Shown: positions 1 through 8,198, counted from the stretch's first letter. The stretch: 56,017 nt of DNA from an uncultured Bacteroides sp. (GCA_958477465.1 CAUEFX010000021.1:1-56017), one strand, 5' to 3'. Numbers and translations are program-made. Notes: a model not told the origin generated them from the sequence alone.

Positions 1-23
1 TAATCTTAAAAATTAGACACACA

Positions 24-821
24 ATGAAAAAGTTATTTGCAATTGTTGCTGTGATGGGAGTCTTAACATTTGGCTCAACTCAACTCGTTCAGGCTCAAGA
101 TGCTCCTGCGGCTGAACAAACTGAACAGGTTGCACCTGCTGCTGTAGAATCAGCTACTGCTGCTCCTGACGTTGAAGAAGGTGGTATCCACAAAGAACTT
201 AAAGTAAAATTCATTGAAGGTACTGCATCTTTCATGAGTTTGGTAGCTATCGCATTGGTTATCGGTTTGGCATTCTGTATCGAGCGTATTATTTATTTGA
301 GCTTGGCTGAGATCAATACTAAGAAATTCTTGGCTGCTATCGAGGCTGCTTTGGAAAAAGGTGATGTTGAAGCTGCAAAAGACATCGCTCGTAATACCAG
401 AGGTCCTATTGCTTCTATTTACTATCAAGGCTTGATGAGAATCGATCAAGGTATTGATGTAGTAGAAAAATCAGTAGTATCTTATGGTGGTGTACAGGCC
501 GGCTATCTTGAAAAAGGATGTTCTTGGATCACACTGTTTATCGCAATGGCTCCGTCTTTGGGATTCTTGGGTACTGTAATCGGTATGGTGCAGGCATTTG
601 ATAAAATCCAGCAGGTAGGTGATATCTCTCCGACGGTTGTTGCAGGTGGTATGAAAGTTGCCTTGATCACAACTATCTTCGGTTTGATCGTTGCTTTGAT
701 TCTTCAGGTATTCTATAACTATGTATTGTCTAAGATCGAAGCTCTTACAAGTGAAATGGAAGATTCTTCTATTACTTTGCTTGACATGGTAATCAAATAT
801 AACTTGAAATATAAAAAATAA
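24..821 (+). CDS. exbB: ExbB/TolQ/MotA-type proton channel subunit
   Basis: Inner-membrane proton-channel protein that, with ExbD, would use the proton motive force to energise TonB-dependent outer-membrane transport. The 265-residue protein has a signal-like hydrophobic N-terminus (about 1-24), an Ala/Glu/Pro-rich linker (25-55), then three membrane segments (about 69-92, 168-190, 210-233). The family signature APSLGFLGTVIGM lies at about 176-188. The extra N-terminal hydrophobic segment and acidic linker are longer than in E. coli ExbB and are common in Bacteroidetes versions. It leads a same-strand run with a small membrane protein and two ExbD proteins, spaced 6, 36 and -1 nt. The promoter lies outside the window. 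No TonB gene is adjacent. Family call is secure; ExbB rather than TolQ is inferred from the ExbD partners. Confidence 0.9.
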   Translation: MKKLFAIVAVMGVLTFGSTQLVQAQDAPAAEQTEQVAPAAVESATAAPDVEEGGIHKELKVKFIEGTASFMSLVAIALVIGLAFCIERIIYLSLAEINTKKFLAAIEAALEKGDVEAAKDIARNTRGPIASIYYQGLMRIDQGIDVVEKSVVSYGGVQAGYLEKGCSWITLFIAMAPSLGFLGTVIGMVQAFDKIQQVGDISPTVVAGGMKVALITTIFGLIVALILQVFYNYVLSKIEALTSEMEDSSITLLDMVIKYNLKYKK

Positions 822-827
822 TCTGAG

Positions 828-1313
828 ATGAGTAAGTTATCATATAAAGTATCGTACTACGTACTGTACGCAATGTTTGCTCTTATCCTGGTTGTGCTGG
901 GGCTGTTCTTCTTCGGAGGAGATGCTCAGGGCGCAGCAGTGATGGCAGGCGTTGATCCGGAGATGTGGCAGCCGGCTAATACAGATGCATTACTGTATTT
1001 GATGTACGCACTATTCGGAATTGCAGTAGCTGCAACGATTGTTGCTGCTGTTTTCCAATTTGGCTCAGCGTTGAAAGACAACCCGGTAAACGCTATCAAA
1101 TCATTGATCGGCCTTATTCTTTTAGTTCTTGTATTGGTGGTTTCTTGGGCTATGGGTAGCGAAGAAACATTGAGAATACCTGGATATGACGGAACGGACA
1201 ATGTTCCTTTCTGGTTGAAATTGACTGATATGTTCCTTTATTCAATCTACTTCCTGTTGGGCGCAACTGTTGTTGCTATCATCTTGAGTAGTATCTGGAA
1301 GAAATTATCATAA
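828..1313 (+). CDS. Small four-helix membrane protein in the exbBD operon, function unknown
   Basis: 161 residues with about four predicted membrane segments (near 10-30, 55-80, 87-106, 130-157) and short polar loops. I recognise no catalytic motif. It sits 6 nt after exbB and 36 nt before the first exbD, so it is almost certainly co-transcribed and may be an accessory part of the proton-channel complex. The periplasmic stretch between the first two helices (about 31-54) is the only sizeable soluble part. Its function in the complex is inference from position only. Confidence 0.75.
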   Translation: MSKLSYKVSYYVLYAMFALILVVLGLFFFGGDAQGAAVMAGVDPEMWQPANTDALLYLMYALFGIAVAATIVAAVFQFGSALKDNPVNAIKSLIGLILLVLVLVVSWAMGSEETLRIPGYDGTDNVPFWLKLTDMFLYSIYFLLGATVVAIILSSIWKKLS

Positions 1314-1349
1314 TCCAATTGAGTTTGCTCAATTAAATATAGTAATGCT

Positions 1350-1943
1350 ATGGCAAAAGGAAAAAGAAAAGTTCCTGATATAAATTCAAGTTCAACGGCT
1401 GATATCGCTTTCTTGTTGCTGATCTTCTTCTTGATTACAACTTCTATGGATACAGACCGTGGTTTGGCAAGACGTTTGCCGCCACCGCCTGAAAACGAAA
1501 AAGAACAAAAGAATGAAGACAAGGTTAAGCAACGTAACGTTCTGCAGATTTACCTGAACATGTATGACCAGTTGATGGTTAACGGTGAAATCATGAACGT
1601 GCAGCAGCTGAGAGCGAAGACCAAAGAGTTTATTGCTAATAAATACAATGATGAATCGTTGCCGGAAAAAACATCAAAGGAAATTGAGTTCTTTGGCCCG
1701 ACGATGATCACTGAAAAGCATGTAGTCTCTTTGCAGAATGACCGTTCTTCTTCATATCAGGCATATATTGATGTACAAAATGAATTGGTTGCCGCTTACA
1801 ATGAACTGAGAGATGAATTGTCTCAGGAAAAGTGGGGAATGAAATATTCAGAGTTAGACGAAGAAAAGCAGAAAGCTGTTCGTGAAATCTATCCTCAGAA
1901 GATTTCTGAAGCTGAACCTAAAAAATATGGAGAAAAGAAGTAA
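1350..1943 (+). CDS. exbD: ExbD/TolR-type biopolymer transport protein (first copy)
   Basis: Partner of ExbB: a single N-terminal membrane helix (about 17-33) carrying the conserved Asp (D18 in the STADIAFLLLIFFL stretch), followed by a periplasmic domain. That Asp is the proton-relay residue known for ExbD/TolR. The periplasmic part is longer than usual (197 residues in total, against about 140 in E. coli) and strongly charged, with a Lys/Glu-rich region at 45-60 and another at the C-terminus. It overlaps the next exbD by one base (TAATG), pointing to translational coupling and to two ExbD types made together, probably as a mixed assembly. Confidence 0.88.
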   Translation: MAKGKRKVPDINSSSTADIAFLLLIFFLITTSMDTDRGLARRLPPPPENEKEQKNEDKVKQRNVLQIYLNMYDQLMVNGEIMNVQQLRAKTKEFIANKYNDESLPEKTSKEIEFFGPTMITEKHVVSLQNDRSSSYQAYIDVQNELVAAYNELRDELSQEKWGMKYSELDEEKQKAVREIYPQKISEAEPKKYGEKK

Positions 1944-2407
1944 TGGGAAAATTTAATAAAACAGGTAAACGTGAAATGCCTGCGTTGAATACTTCTTCTC
2001 TGCCTGACCTTATCTTTACATTGTTGTTCTTCTTTATGATTGTAACAACCATGCGTGAGGTAACGTTGAAGGTTGAATTTAAGATTCCGCAAGCAACAGA
2101 GTTAGAAAAGCTTGAAAAGAAATCATTGGTAACATTCATATATGTAGGAAAGCCAATGAGAGAGTTTCGTCAAAAGATGGGTTCTGAGAGCCGTATTCAA
2201 TTGAATGATGCTTTTGCAGAAGTTTCTGAGATTCAAGATTATATTACTGCAGAAAGATTAAGCATGAAAGAGGCTGATCAGGCAATGATGACTGTATCTC
2301 TGAAGATCGATAAAGATACGAAGATGGGTATCGTTACTGATATTAAAAACGCACTTCGTCAAGCTTATGCTTTGAAAATTAACTACTCTTCGCAGTATCG
2401 CGAATAA
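1943..2407 (+). CDS. exbD: ExbD/TolR-type biopolymer transport protein (second copy)
   Basis: 154 residues with the same design as the preceding gene: basic N-terminus, one membrane helix (about 20-37) with the conserved Asp at 22 (SSLPDLIFTLLFFF), then a periplasmic domain. It differs clearly in sequence from the first copy, so the two are old paralogues rather than a recent duplication. Last gene of the operon; a strong hairpin with a T-run follows at 2428-2469. Confidence 0.88.
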   Translation: MGKFNKTGKREMPALNTSSLPDLIFTLLFFFMIVTTMREVTLKVEFKIPQATELEKLEKKSLVTFIYVGKPMREFRQKMGSESRIQLNDAFAEVSEIQDYITAERLSMKEADQAMMTVSLKIDKDTKMGIVTDIKNALRQAYALKINYSSQYRE

Positions 2408-2427
2408 GTGTTGATTTAAATATTAAA

Positions 2428-2469
2428 AGAGAAGGATACTTAGGTGACTAGGTATCCTTCTCTGTTTTT
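2428..2469 (+). terminator. Rho-independent terminator of the exbBD operon
   Basis: Perfect 12-bp stem: AGAGAAGGATAC at 2428-2439 pairs with GTATCCTTCTCT at 2452-2463, with a 12-nt loop, followed by GTTTTTA. It lies 20 nt after the last exbD stop. Confidence 0.88.
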
Positions 2470-2472
2470 ATA

Positions 2473-2774
2473 ATCACCACAGAGTACACAGAGGAACACA
2501 GAGTAATATTTTGTTGGAATTCTTTTTGTTCAGAGTTGCTGAATTATGCGCATAACGTAAATGAGGATGTATCAAAATGCACAAAACTTAGAAATCACCC
2601 CTGCTACAGAAACGCTTGTAGCAGGGGTGATTTTCTTGAAAAGGACGTTTTGAAACATCTTCATTTGGCTTAAGTTTTATTCTTTGGGATTCGGTTCAAG
2701 CTCCCAAATGTATGATTTCAAAAACATACCGATAAAAGTGTTCCTCTGTGTTCCTCTGTGTACTCTGTGGTGAT
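2473..2774. repeat. 302-bp intergenic element with 31-bp perfect terminal inverted repeats and an internal 17-bp hairpin
   Basis: Most of the 384-base gene-free stretch 2408-2791. The left end (2473-2503, beginning ATCACCACAGAGTACACAGA) is the exact reverse complement of the right end (2744-2774). Inside, AAATCACCCCTGCTACA (2592-2608) pairs perfectly with 2617-2633 around an 8-nt loop. No reading frame is present. This could be a MITE-like element or a remnant of convergent gene ends. The CACAGAGGAACACAGAG phrase resembles dispersed intergenic repeats I have seen in Bacteroidetes genomes. Confidence 0.7.
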
Positions 2775-2791
2775 GTGAGTTTAGTCCGGCT

Positions 2792-3358
2792 TTACTCCTT
2801 TACATTGTATACTTCTTTGTGAATTCTGTTTTTTATCATCTCAAAGTCTTGTTCGCATTGCAAATCTCCAAATGCCATTAGATACATGGGGAGGAAACCG
2901 TCTCCGGGTTTGTAGGGCGGTTGCTTGTATTCCTTTTCCCAAAGGACGAATCCCTGTCTCTGATAGAAATTAATACGGCGCTTCGCCATCTCTTCCAAGG
3001 GCATTTCTACTTCCAATACGATGGGGCGGTTCAGCTTTTTGCAAAGATAGTCCAGTGTCTTTTTGCCATAACCGCCATTTCGAAGAGCCGGGTCGATGGC
3101 AAAATGCTCTACATAATAGAAAGTGTCGAAATCCCAGTATGTAATGAAGCCTACCGGAGTATCATTGTCAAAGATGATGTTATTGTAAAAATTGTCAGTG
3201 TGGTCTGTATATTCGCGCAGCTCTTTCAGCTCACGATATTCTTCGGGAGGAAATGCAGTGACGAGCAGATCTTCCATAAACTGATAATGCTGTACATCGG
3301 ATGTGCCGATCGTTTGAAATCTGATCATAAAGTCTGGGTATGAGGTTGGGGTCTTCAT
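2792..3358 (-). CDS. GNAT-family N-acetyltransferase
   Basis: 188 residues. Motif A of the GNAT fold, which binds the acetyl-CoA pyrophosphate, is visible as HFAIDPALRNGGYGKKTL (about 85-102, with R93-x-x-G-x-G-K). A typical beta5 follows (IVLEVEMP) and then a C-terminal FYQRQGF stretch. The substrate cannot be told. It starts one base after the stop of the upstream M64 peptidase gene, so the two form an operon. A second Met at residue 11 (MIRFQTIG, start 3328) is a credible alternative start. Confidence 0.85.
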   Translation of the reverse strand: MKTPTSYPDFMIRFQTIGTSDVQHYQFMEDLLVTAFPPEEYRELKELREYTDHTDNFYNNIIFDNDTPVGFITYWDFDTFYYVEHFAIDPALRNGGYGKKTLDYLCKKLNRPIVLEVEMPLEEMAKRRINFYQRQGFVLWEKEYKQPPYKPGDGFLPMYLMAFGDLQCEQDFEMIKNRIHKEVYNVKE

Positions 3359-3359
3359 G

Positions 3360-4640
3360 TTATTTGTTGGTATAGAACTCTATGATTCTGCGGATTGCAC
3401 GTTGGCATACGGGGCAGAATTCAGGATATTCGTTGGTTCGCATCCGGCAATCGAATGAAGGGCGGTAGATACCTTTGGCAGAATAGCCTCCGCCCTCATA
3501 TACTCCGACCGGATACTTATCGTTTGCTTGTTGGGGAGTCGGCACAGGGGTTGCTGGTGATAGCATATCTTCCCATTTGGAAGAGAAGTCTGTCAGGGTG
3601 GTGATGTTGGGTTCCCAAGGCTCTACGTTGAGGGGATATGTGGCGGTAGCGACATCATCCTCGTAGAAATACTCATCGCCCAAGCCGGCAAAACTATGTC
3701 CGAATTCATGTACCAATACGGGCTTGAAGGTAGGGTGATGGGCTGCTGTCAGCGTGTAGGAGTTATAGATGCCGCCACCACCGTATTCTGCTGTATTGGC
3801 AAGGATGATGATATGCTCGTAGGGGATGCCGGCCAAGGCATTGTGTATGGACTTTACACGGGATGTGGTGAGATAACGGTCCGAGTAGAACGTATCGAAA
3901 TGAGAACCGAAAGCAGTGTGTCTCCAATCGTTTTTACGGGGAACGCTTACGCCACCGTCTTCAGAGAGGCTGGCAACGGCAATGATGTTGAACTTATTCT
4001 TCATAGACTTGAAAGGCTCGTAAAAGAACAGGTTTTCACATGCTTTTCCGGCATCTTTGTAGAACCGTTCCATTTCTGCTGCGGTATATCCTTCGGCCAG
4101 GATTACTACATCGATGCAGTCTGCCTCATTACCACTCTTAAGTAAGTATTTATGCGGCGTGACATGCGAGGTACCCCTGTCATGGATGAGTATGTCATCG
4201 GGGAATACCGTGTGTTTTAAAGTTGCCGTCACTTCTCGTGATGGAGAAAGCAGGTTGATTTCTACCTCAACCGGGCGTTGGGGATAGGGTAACAGGAACG
4301 TGTTCTCGAATCCTTTGGTCGTCTTCTGGGCTTCATCGGTAGAAAGCCATTCTTGGAAGAGAGACGAGAAGGAGGTCTTATAGATACATCTGCCGGTTTC
4401 AAGATCGGTCATTACAATCTGTCCGTTGCCCTCTAAGGGAAGTTCGGATAAATGATGCCGGCGTCCGGCCCAAGAGGGCAGGCGTGATAATTCATCCAGA
4501 CAGATGGCCTGATGTCTGGCATCGCCTGTGAAAAAATAGTCTACTCTTAAGGTTTTGTCCTGAAAAAAATCAGTAAACTCTTGTGCGTATGCATTTATTA
4601 TCCATAAAAAGCAAAGCCCGAAAATGATATATCGTTTCAT
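3360..4640 (-). CDS. Secreted M64-family (IgA protease-like) zinc metallopeptidase
   Basis: 426 residues with a signal peptide (about 1-19, ending AYAQ). The zinc motif HEFGHSFAGLGDEY is at 311-324: H311 and H315 are metal ligands, E312 the catalytic base, and the GLGDEY tail is typical of family M64. A preceding conserved domain covers about 20-160, and a Cys-containing C-terminal stretch (CRMRTNEYPEFCPVC) lies near the end. Family M64 includes a clostridial IgA protease; the real substrate here is unknown. A TAnnTTTG box at 4664-4671 supports this start. Co-transcribed with the GNAT gene. Confidence 0.88.
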   Translation of the reverse strand: MKRYIIFGLCFLWIINAYAQEFTDFFQDKTLRVDYFFTGDARHQAICLDELSRLPSWAGRRHHLSELPLEGNGQIVMTDLETGRCIYKTSFSSLFQEWLSTDEAQKTTKGFENTFLLPYPQRPVEVEINLLSPSREVTATLKHTVFPDDILIHDRGTSHVTPHKYLLKSGNEADCIDVVILAEGYTAAEMERFYKDAGKACENLFFYEPFKSMKNKFNIIAVASLSEDGGVSVPRKNDWRHTAFGSHFDTFYSDRYLTTSRVKSIHNALAGIPYEHIIILANTAEYGGGGIYNSYTLTAAHHPTFKPVLVHEFGHSFAGLGDEYFYEDDVATATYPLNVEPWEPNITTLTDFSSKWEDMLSPATPVPTPQQANDKYPVGVYEGGGYSAKGIYRPSFDCRMRTNEYPEFCPVCQRAIRRIIEFYTNK

Positions 4641-4663
4641 ATTTAGTGTATATTTATCAGTGG

Positions 4664-4671
4664 CAAAGATA
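4664..4671 (-). promoter_or_regulatory. Bacteroides-type -7 promoter box for the M64 peptidase gene
   Basis: TATCTTTG on the minus strand, matching TAnnTTTG, 23 nt upstream of the ATG. No clear -33 TTTG partner. Confidence 0.6.
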
Positions 4672-4747
4672 CGTAAACCCTTGCTCTGTTATACCATTTG
4701 GGGAAATAAAAGTAATAAATTATAGTATTTATTGCCGAAAAATTATC

Positions 4748-4755
4748 TAACTTTG
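4748..4755 (+). promoter_or_regulatory. Bacteroides-type -7 promoter box for the Lrp/AsnC gene
   Basis: TAACTTTG on the plus strand, 36 nt upstream of the ATG at 4792. It lies back to back with the M64 peptidase promoter in a 151-bp divergent spacer. Confidence 0.6.
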
Positions 4756-4791
4756 CAATAACATTCATGTATTAAAACAAATTGATTTAAA

Positions 4792-5268
4792 ATGGGACAT
4801 CATCAATTGGATTCTTTGGATGAGCAAATTTTGAAGCTGATAGCAGACAATGCTCGTATTCCTTTTTTGGAGGTGGCACGTGCGTGTAATGTGTCGGGAG
4901 CGGCTATCCATCAGCGTATACAGAAGTTGACTAATCTGGGGATATTGAAGGGTTCGGAATTTGTTATCGACCCGGAGAAGATAGGATACGAAACGTGTGC
5001 GTATATTGGGATTTACCTGAAAGACCCTGAATCTTTTGATTCTGTGACAAAAGCTTTGGAAGCTATACCGGAGGTGGTAGAATGCCATTTCACTACTGGA
5101 AAATACGATATGTTCATAAAGATCTATGCAAAGAACAATCATCACTTATTGAGTGTAATCCATGACAAACTACAACCTTTGGGATTGGCGCGCACCGAAA
5201 CACTAATCTCTTTCTATGAGGCTATAAAACGGCAGATGCCGATTATCGTAGATACGGAAGAGGAATAA
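4792..5268 (+). CDS. Lrp/AsnC-family transcriptional regulator
   Basis: 158 residues, the usual family length. The N-terminal winged helix-turn-helix is DSLDEQILKLIADNARIPFL... with recognition helix around SGAAIHQRIQKL (about 36-48). The C-terminal half has the alpha/beta RAM ligand-binding fold (ETCAYIGIYL ... VVECHFTTGKYDMFIKI). Such proteins form octamers that respond to amino acids. The divergent M64 peptidase/GNAT operon and the regulator itself are the obvious candidate targets, but nothing in the sequence proves that. Convergent with folA, 12 bases apart. Confidence 0.92.
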   Translation: MGHHQLDSLDEQILKLIADNARIPFLEVARACNVSGAAIHQRIQKLTNLGILKGSEFVIDPEKIGYETCAYIGIYLKDPESFDSVTKALEAIPEVVECHFTTGKYDMFIKIYAKNNHHLLSVIHDKLQPLGLARTETLISFYEAIKRQMPIIVDTEEE

Positions 5269-5280
5269 GTGAGGGAGCTT

Positions 5281-5778
5281 TTATAACTCTTTGATATAAT
5301 TTACAAAAGCATAGGAGCAAAGATGTTTTTCATCGGGAAGATGGACTTCTTTGCTTTTTTCATGCCATATTTTAGGGTCTATCGCCGGAAAGAAAGCATC
5401 GGCTTGCGGAGCCTCATTGTCTATCTCTGTAAGACAGAGCTCATCGGCCAATCCGATGGCTTGGCGATATACGGTTTCGCCACCGATGATGTAGACATGC
5501 TCCTTTTCGTGGCAACTTTGCAGGGCGGTCTCCAAAGACGGAAAGACTTCTGCCCCCGGGAAACTGGTTGCCGGATTGGTGGAAAGCACTATGTTACGGC
5601 GATTCGGAAGCGCTCCTTTGGGCAGAGATTCAAACGTTTTGCGCCCCATGATGATTGTGTTTCCGGTAGTAAGCGCTTTGAAACGTTTGAGATCATTGGG
5701 CAACCAAAATAAAAGTTTATTTTGATAGCCGATACCCATGCGGCGGTCTACAGCTGCTATGATACTGATTTTGGTCAT
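5281..5778 (-). CDS. folA: Dihydrofolate reductase
   Basis: Reduces dihydrofolate to tetrahydrofolate with NADPH, recycling the dihydrofolate that thymidylate synthase makes. 165 residues. Active-site stretch NKLLFWLPNDLKRFKALT (20-37) with catalytic acid D29; cofactor signatures GNTIIMGRKTFESLP and VYIIGGETVYRQAI. The loop normally LPW(H/R)LP reads LLFWLP here, a variation that could matter for inhibitor binding. It follows thyA by 42 nt in the same direction, a classic pairing. The spacer is filled with a reiterated ATAATTGG-type motif. Confidence 0.95.
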   Translation of the reverse strand: MTKISIIAAVDRRMGIGYQNKLLFWLPNDLKRFKALTTGNTIIMGRKTFESLPKGALPNRRNIVLSTNPATSFPGAEVFPSLETALQSCHEKEHVYIIGGETVYRQAIGLADELCLTEIDNEAPQADAFFPAIDPKIWHEKSKEVHLPDEKHLCSYAFVNYIKEL

Positions 5779-5779
5779 A

Positions 5780-5818
5780 ATTGGTAATAGATAATTGGAA
5801 ATTGGTAGTTGGAATGAT
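5780..5818. repeat. Short reiterated ATTGGTA motif in the thyA-folA spacer
   Basis: Almost the whole 42-nt spacer is made of variants of (AT)AATTGG(TA): four to five TTGG-containing units spaced 7-14 nt. No promoter is seen. Probably untranslated filler between coupled genes. Confidence 0.5.
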
Positions 5819-5820
5819 TG

Positions 5821-6615
5821 TCACACCGAAACTTTCCCTGCAATATGAGGATGCGGATCGTAGTTTACCAATTCAAAATCCTCATACTTGAAGTCGAATA
5901 TGTTTTTCACATCCGGATTTATCTTCATTTGCGGCAAGGGGCGTGTCTCACGGGTTAATTGTAATTTCACCTGCTCGAGATGATTCAGGTAGATATGGGC
6001 ATCTCCTAACGTATGTACAAAGTCTCCGGCCTTCAGTCCAGTCACCTGTGCCATCATTTGCAACAACAGGGCGTAGGAGGCGATGTTGAAAGGAACTCCC
6101 AGAAAAATATCTGCGCTGCGCTGATATAACTGCAGACTGAGCCGGCCATTGGCTACGTAGAATTGGAACAAAGCGTGGCATGGCGGTAATTTCATATCAT
6201 CCAAATCGCCTACATTCCAGGCGCTGACAATAATACGGCGGGAATCCGGATTGTGCTTGATGGTTTCCACCGCTTCACTGATCTGATCGATAAATCCTCC
6301 TTTGTAATCGGGCCATGAACGCCATTGGTAACCATAGATATGACCGAGGTCACCGTTTTCGTCCGCCCATTCGTTCCAAATACGAACACCGTTATCTTGC
6401 AAGTACTTTACATTGGTATCTCCTTGCAGGAACCATAATAATTCATGTATTATTGATTTCAGATGTAGCTTCTTTGTTGTCAGGCATGGAAAGCCCTCTT
6501 CGAGGTTGAAGCGCATCTGATGTCCGAATACACTGATTGTACCCGTACCGGTACGGTCACTTTTTTCGATACCTTCGGCGAGTACACGACTGAGTAAATC
6601 CAAATACTGTTTCAT
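5821..6615 (-). CDS. thyA: Thymidylate synthase
   Basis: Makes dTMP from dUMP using methylene-tetrahydrofolate. Starting at the internal ATG gives 264 residues, exactly the E. coli length, beginning MKQYLDLL; the longer frame (to 6702) adds 29 unrelated residues and includes the promoter box. Catalytic Cys at 146 (PPCHALFQF, same number as E. coli), the IWNEWADENGDLGHIYGYQWR region, and the substrate loop LYQRSADIFLGVPFNIASY are all present. First gene of the thyA-folA operon. A TAnnTTTG box ends only 5 nt before this ATG. Confidence 0.96.
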   Translation of the reverse strand: MKQYLDLLSRVLAEGIEKSDRTGTGTISVFGHQMRFNLEEGFPCLTTKKLHLKSIIHELLWFLQGDTNVKYLQDNGVRIWNEWADENGDLGHIYGYQWRSWPDYKGGFIDQISEAVETIKHNPDSRRIIVSAWNVGDLDDMKLPPCHALFQFYVANGRLSLQLYQRSADIFLGVPFNIASYALLLQMMAQVTGLKAGDFVHTLGDAHIYLNHLEQVKLQLTRETRPLPQMKINPDVKNIFDFKYEDFELVNYDPHPHIAGKVSV

Positions 6616-6620
6616 GCTTG

Positions 6621-6648
6621 CAAATTTAGATATAAATCGCGATTTATA
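6621..6648 (-). promoter_or_regulatory. thyA promoter box with an adjoining perfect 18-bp palindrome (candidate operator)
   Basis: The minus strand reads TAAATTTG (6621-6628), five bases before the thyA ATG. Two bases further upstream is TATAAATCGCGATTTATA (6631-6648), a perfect palindrome that would lie between the -7 and -33 elements, where a repressor would block polymerase. Confidence 0.55.
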
Positions 6649-6673
6649 CACCGGTGCGATAAGAAAAAGTCGA

Positions 6674-6809
6674 AAAACATATAACATCTTTTTCTGAAAC
6701 ATGCTACATCTTTAAAAAAAACATATTACATCTTTTTTTAAAAGATGCTATATCTTTTTCTGAAAGATGTTATGTCTTTTTTCAAAACATGTAGCATCTT
6801 TCGGAGGGG
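6674..6809. repeat. Tandem array of six 22-bp units (family shared with 50790-50896)
   Basis: Units begin at 6678, 6700, 6722, 6744, 6766 and 6788, exactly 22 bp apart, with consensus (C/G)ATGNTACATCTTTTTC followed by TGAAA. Units 4 and 5 begin GATG, the others CAT. The array lies between the cls 3' end and the thyA promoter. No open frame. The rest of 6810-6890 holds three shorter repeats of a (T/A)CCGGAAGA motif. Confidence 0.85.
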
Positions 6810-6890
6810 TAGGTGAGAGGCTTGTTTTCAATCCGGAAGATTGATTTTCAGTCCGGAAGAACTCCTTCTCAAGCCGGAAGAAGCGCCCGG

Positions 6891-8165
6891 TTATAAAAAA
6901 GGAGTGAACAGATTGGCAAACCATCCGACAAACTTTTTCCACGGTGAACGCCGTTTCCAGACTTCCGGAGTCAGTCGGGTGCAGTGCTGCGTGTCGGCTT
7001 GGAATACGCTGTCCAGTTGGGCCGTGAAGTCTTTGTTGAAGATAAAAGCATTGGTCTCGTAATCGTAGCGCAGACTCCGGCTGTTGAGGTTGGCTGTGCC
7101 TACTGTACAGAATGTTTTATCTACCATCATGATTTTAGAATGGTGGAATCCTCCGTTGTACAGATATATATCCGCTCCACGTTTCATCAGTTTATGGACT
7201 TTGTAGAGTGAGGCATCCGGAGTAAAGGGAATGTCGGATTTTGAGGATATCATAATCTCTACTTTGGTTCCTCTCTCGAGGGCATGATTCAGAGCCTTGC
7301 GTATGGAAGAGGTGGGGACAAAATAGGGGTTGACGATACGTACATTTTCCCGGGCGGCATATATCGACATTGCATAGGTGTGGCTCAGCATTCGCGGATC
7401 TTTCTTCGGAGTACGGTCTACAATGGCTACGGTAATACCGTCCGTGCTATCTGCCGGTGCCGGCCGTTCGGGGAAGTATGCTTCTCCTGTGATATTCTGT
7501 TTGGTTGTTTTGTTCCATATTGCAAGGAATATTTCTTGCAGGATATCTACTGCCGGTCCTTCGATACGGATGTGCATATCGCGCCATGTGCCGATTTTGG
7601 GGAGTCCGTTGATATAATAATCGGCTATGTTCATGCCACCGGTGTATCCTATCCGGCCATCGATGACGACGATTTTCCGGTGGTCACGGTGAGCGGCATG
7701 ATTGATGTAGGGAAATTTGAAAGGATCGAACTTTACGATTTCGATGCCTCGTTCACGGATCGCTTTGAGGTGGCGTTTTTTTAACGGTTGGTTGTTGGAC
7801 CAATTCCCGAAAGCATCGAATAGTGCCCGGACTTCTACACCTTCTTTTACTTTCTCGGCAAGCAGGTCGAATAGTGCATTGGCAATCGAGTCGTTTCGGA
7901 AATTGAAATATTCCAGATGAATGTGGTGTTTGGCACCGCGTATGGCTTCAAAAAGGTCATTGAACTTTTCACGTCCGCTGGTAAGCAGTTTTACTTTGTT
8001 GCCATAAGTGATGGGAATACCTGATTCTTGAAGGAAATTGATTGCCATTTGTTCACTGGATAACCCGACAGTATCCTGCCGTTGTATCCATAAACTATCT
8101 GTTTCACTTGCCTTTGTGTTGCTTATTGTGAAAAATAATAATATGAAGAATGTATATAATTTCAA
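6891..8165 (-). CDS. cls: Phospholipase D-superfamily protein, probable cardiolipin synthase
   Basis: 424 residues with two HKD catalytic motifs: H162-x-K164-x4-D169 (HRKIVVID, followed by GRIGYTGGMNIADYY) and H342-x-K344-x4-D349 (HSKIMMVD, followed by KTFCTVGTANLNSRS). Both are followed by the GG/S-N signature of bacterial cardiolipin synthases, which join two phosphatidylglycerols. Instead of the usual two N-terminal membrane helices, the protein has one signal-peptide-like segment (1-19), so it is likely exported or anchored by that segment. A nuclease or another phospholipase role is less likely. A promoter box lies at 8199-8206. Confidence 0.85.
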   Translation of the reverse strand: MKLYTFFILLFFTISNTKASETDSLWIQRQDTVGLSSEQMAINFLQESGIPITYGNKVKLLTSGREKFNDLFEAIRGAKHHIHLEYFNFRNDSIANALFDLLAEKVKEGVEVRALFDAFGNWSNNQPLKKRHLKAIRERGIEIVKFDPFKFPYINHAAHRDHRKIVVIDGRIGYTGGMNIADYYINGLPKIGTWRDMHIRIEGPAVDILQEIFLAIWNKTTKQNITGEAYFPERPAPADSTDGITVAIVDRTPKKDPRMLSHTYAMSIYAARENVRIVNPYFVPTSSIRKALNHALERGTKVEIMISSKSDIPFTPDASLYKVHKLMKRGADIYLYNGGFHHSKIMMVDKTFCTVGTANLNSRSLRYDYETNAFIFNKDFTAQLDSVFQADTQHCTRLTPEVWKRRSPWKKFVGWFANLFTPFL

Positions 8166-8198
8166 AATGCTTTGTCTTTATTTAGTTCACTCGAACAA

